Below, piece after piece: positions 6,758 through 7,054 of a DNA stretch of 7,054 bases. The DNA lies in the NCBI GenBank assembly GCA_002414665.1, contig DIAF01000038.1, positions 16,129 to 23,182 on the forward strand, in the 5' to 3' direction. Made by a program: the position numbers and the translations under genes. This stretch comes from Halieaceae bacterium UBA5085. Lineage in GTDB: Bacteria > Pseudomonadota > Gammaproteobacteria > Pseudomonadales > Halieaceae. Below the pieces are notes generated by a model. That model worked only from the letters and a program-made list of their open reading frames with translations. It ran no database searches and was not told where the DNA came from. Position 1 is the stretch's first letter. Each line of letters opens with the position of its first letter.

Positions 6758-7054
6758 TGAAACCAACACGATTGCTGCTGCTGGCGAGCGCAGCCCTCAT
6801 GCTGTCCGCCTGCGACTTTGTCAGATTTCCGGGAGATGGCGGACCAAGTCCGACTACGCCGGATGCGGGGCCTGCTGTACCGCCCGGAGCGCCCGGACCT
6901 CCGCCGCCGTCTGCGCCGGTCGACAATCCCTATGGGGCAGACGGTGAGGACACGCCAACGGACACTGCGGGTGATGCGGAAGATACAGCCAACTCGCCCG
7001 ATACGGATGATCTCGGGGACGGACCTGATCCAGTAGACGCCGACAACCCCGCTA
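6757..7054 (+). CDS. Pro/Asp-rich hypothetical lipoprotein, truncated by the window edge
   Basis: The first 99 codons, open at the right edge. Seen: a signal peptide MKPTRLLLLASAALMLSAC with lipobox LSAC and C19, followed by Asp20 and Phe21, the same CDF as in the preceding lipoprotein. Then comes a Pro/Gly-rich stretch (25-58) and an Asp-rich stretch (56-96, many Asp with Thr, Gly and Pro between). This low-complexity linker should be disordered and extended, perhaps carrying a folded domain beyond the window away from the membrane; the Asp-rich part could bind divalent ions weakly. GGGGA lies 7 bases before the ATG, which shares one base with the previous stop (TGATG). No family can be named from this part. 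The reading frame competes with two shorter frames here, but only this one has a signal peptide, a ribosome site and coupling. Confidence 0.82.
   Translation, partial: MKPTRLLLLASAALMLSACDFVRFPGDGGPSPTTPDAGPAVPPGAPGPPPPSAPVDNPYGADGEDTPTDTAGDAEDTANSPDTDDLGDGPDPVDADNPA

Larger units (their letters stand above)
3256..7054 (+). other. Putative four-gene protease/I9-like/lipoprotein operon
   Basis: Four consecutive plus-strand genes with junctions TGATG (5548-5552), ATGA (6113-6116) and TGATG (6755-6759), that is overlaps of 1, 4 and 1 bases. All four products have N-terminal export or membrane signals and three are lipoproteins. Such spacing normally means one mRNA and coupled translation, which favours fixed ratios and a shared task in the envelope. 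The operon continues past the right edge. Confidence 0.85.

Overview
The window reads as chromosomal DNA from a GC-rich alphaproteobacterium. The 41-residue zinc-ligand-poor L36, the codon use and the style of the exported proteins suggest a marine, Hyphomonadaceae/Caulobacterales-like organism. That placement is inference from sequence style, not a database match. Gene density is high: no gap between genes exceeds about 200 bases. I saw no RNA gene, insertion sequence, CRISPR array or phage gene.

Left part (1-1770). Two small minus-strand genes lie 31 bases apart: ribosomal protein L36 (rpmJ, 184-309) and the start of a HAD-family hydrolase that runs off the left edge (1-152). Divergent from them is an MltB-like lytic murein transglycosylase lipoprotein with a C-terminal peptidoglycan-binding domain (421-1770).

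Middle (1771-3255). A 12-helix major facilitator superfamily exporter on the minus strand (1771-3057) converges on the transglycosylase. The two stop codons abut exactly (TGA|TCA) with no base between them. A gap of about 200 bases separates the MFS start from the next operon and holds a plausible sigma-70-type promoter.

Right part (3256-7054) is the most interesting region. Four plus-strand genes overlap by 1, 4 and 1 bases and look translationally coupled. They are: (i) a 764-residue lipoprotein subtilase (S8) with an unusually long N-terminal region ending in a prodomain-like segment; (ii) a 188-residue membrane-anchored protein whose exported domain resembles an inhibitor I9/subtilase propeptide domain encoded separately from the protease; (iii) a 214-residue lipoprotein of unknown function; (iv) a Pro/Asp-rich lipoprotein that runs off the right edge. 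All three lipoproteins carry Asp directly after the lipidated Cys, the classical inner-membrane retention residue in enterobacteria, whereas the transglycosylase has Ala there.

Working model (inference): a cell-envelope protease is made with a lipid-anchored prodomain. Maturation would free the catalytic domain from the membrane, and a second, membrane-tethered I9-like protein would control or help fold it. The two further lipoproteins could be accessory subunits or substrates. I do not recognise this four-gene arrangement as a described system.
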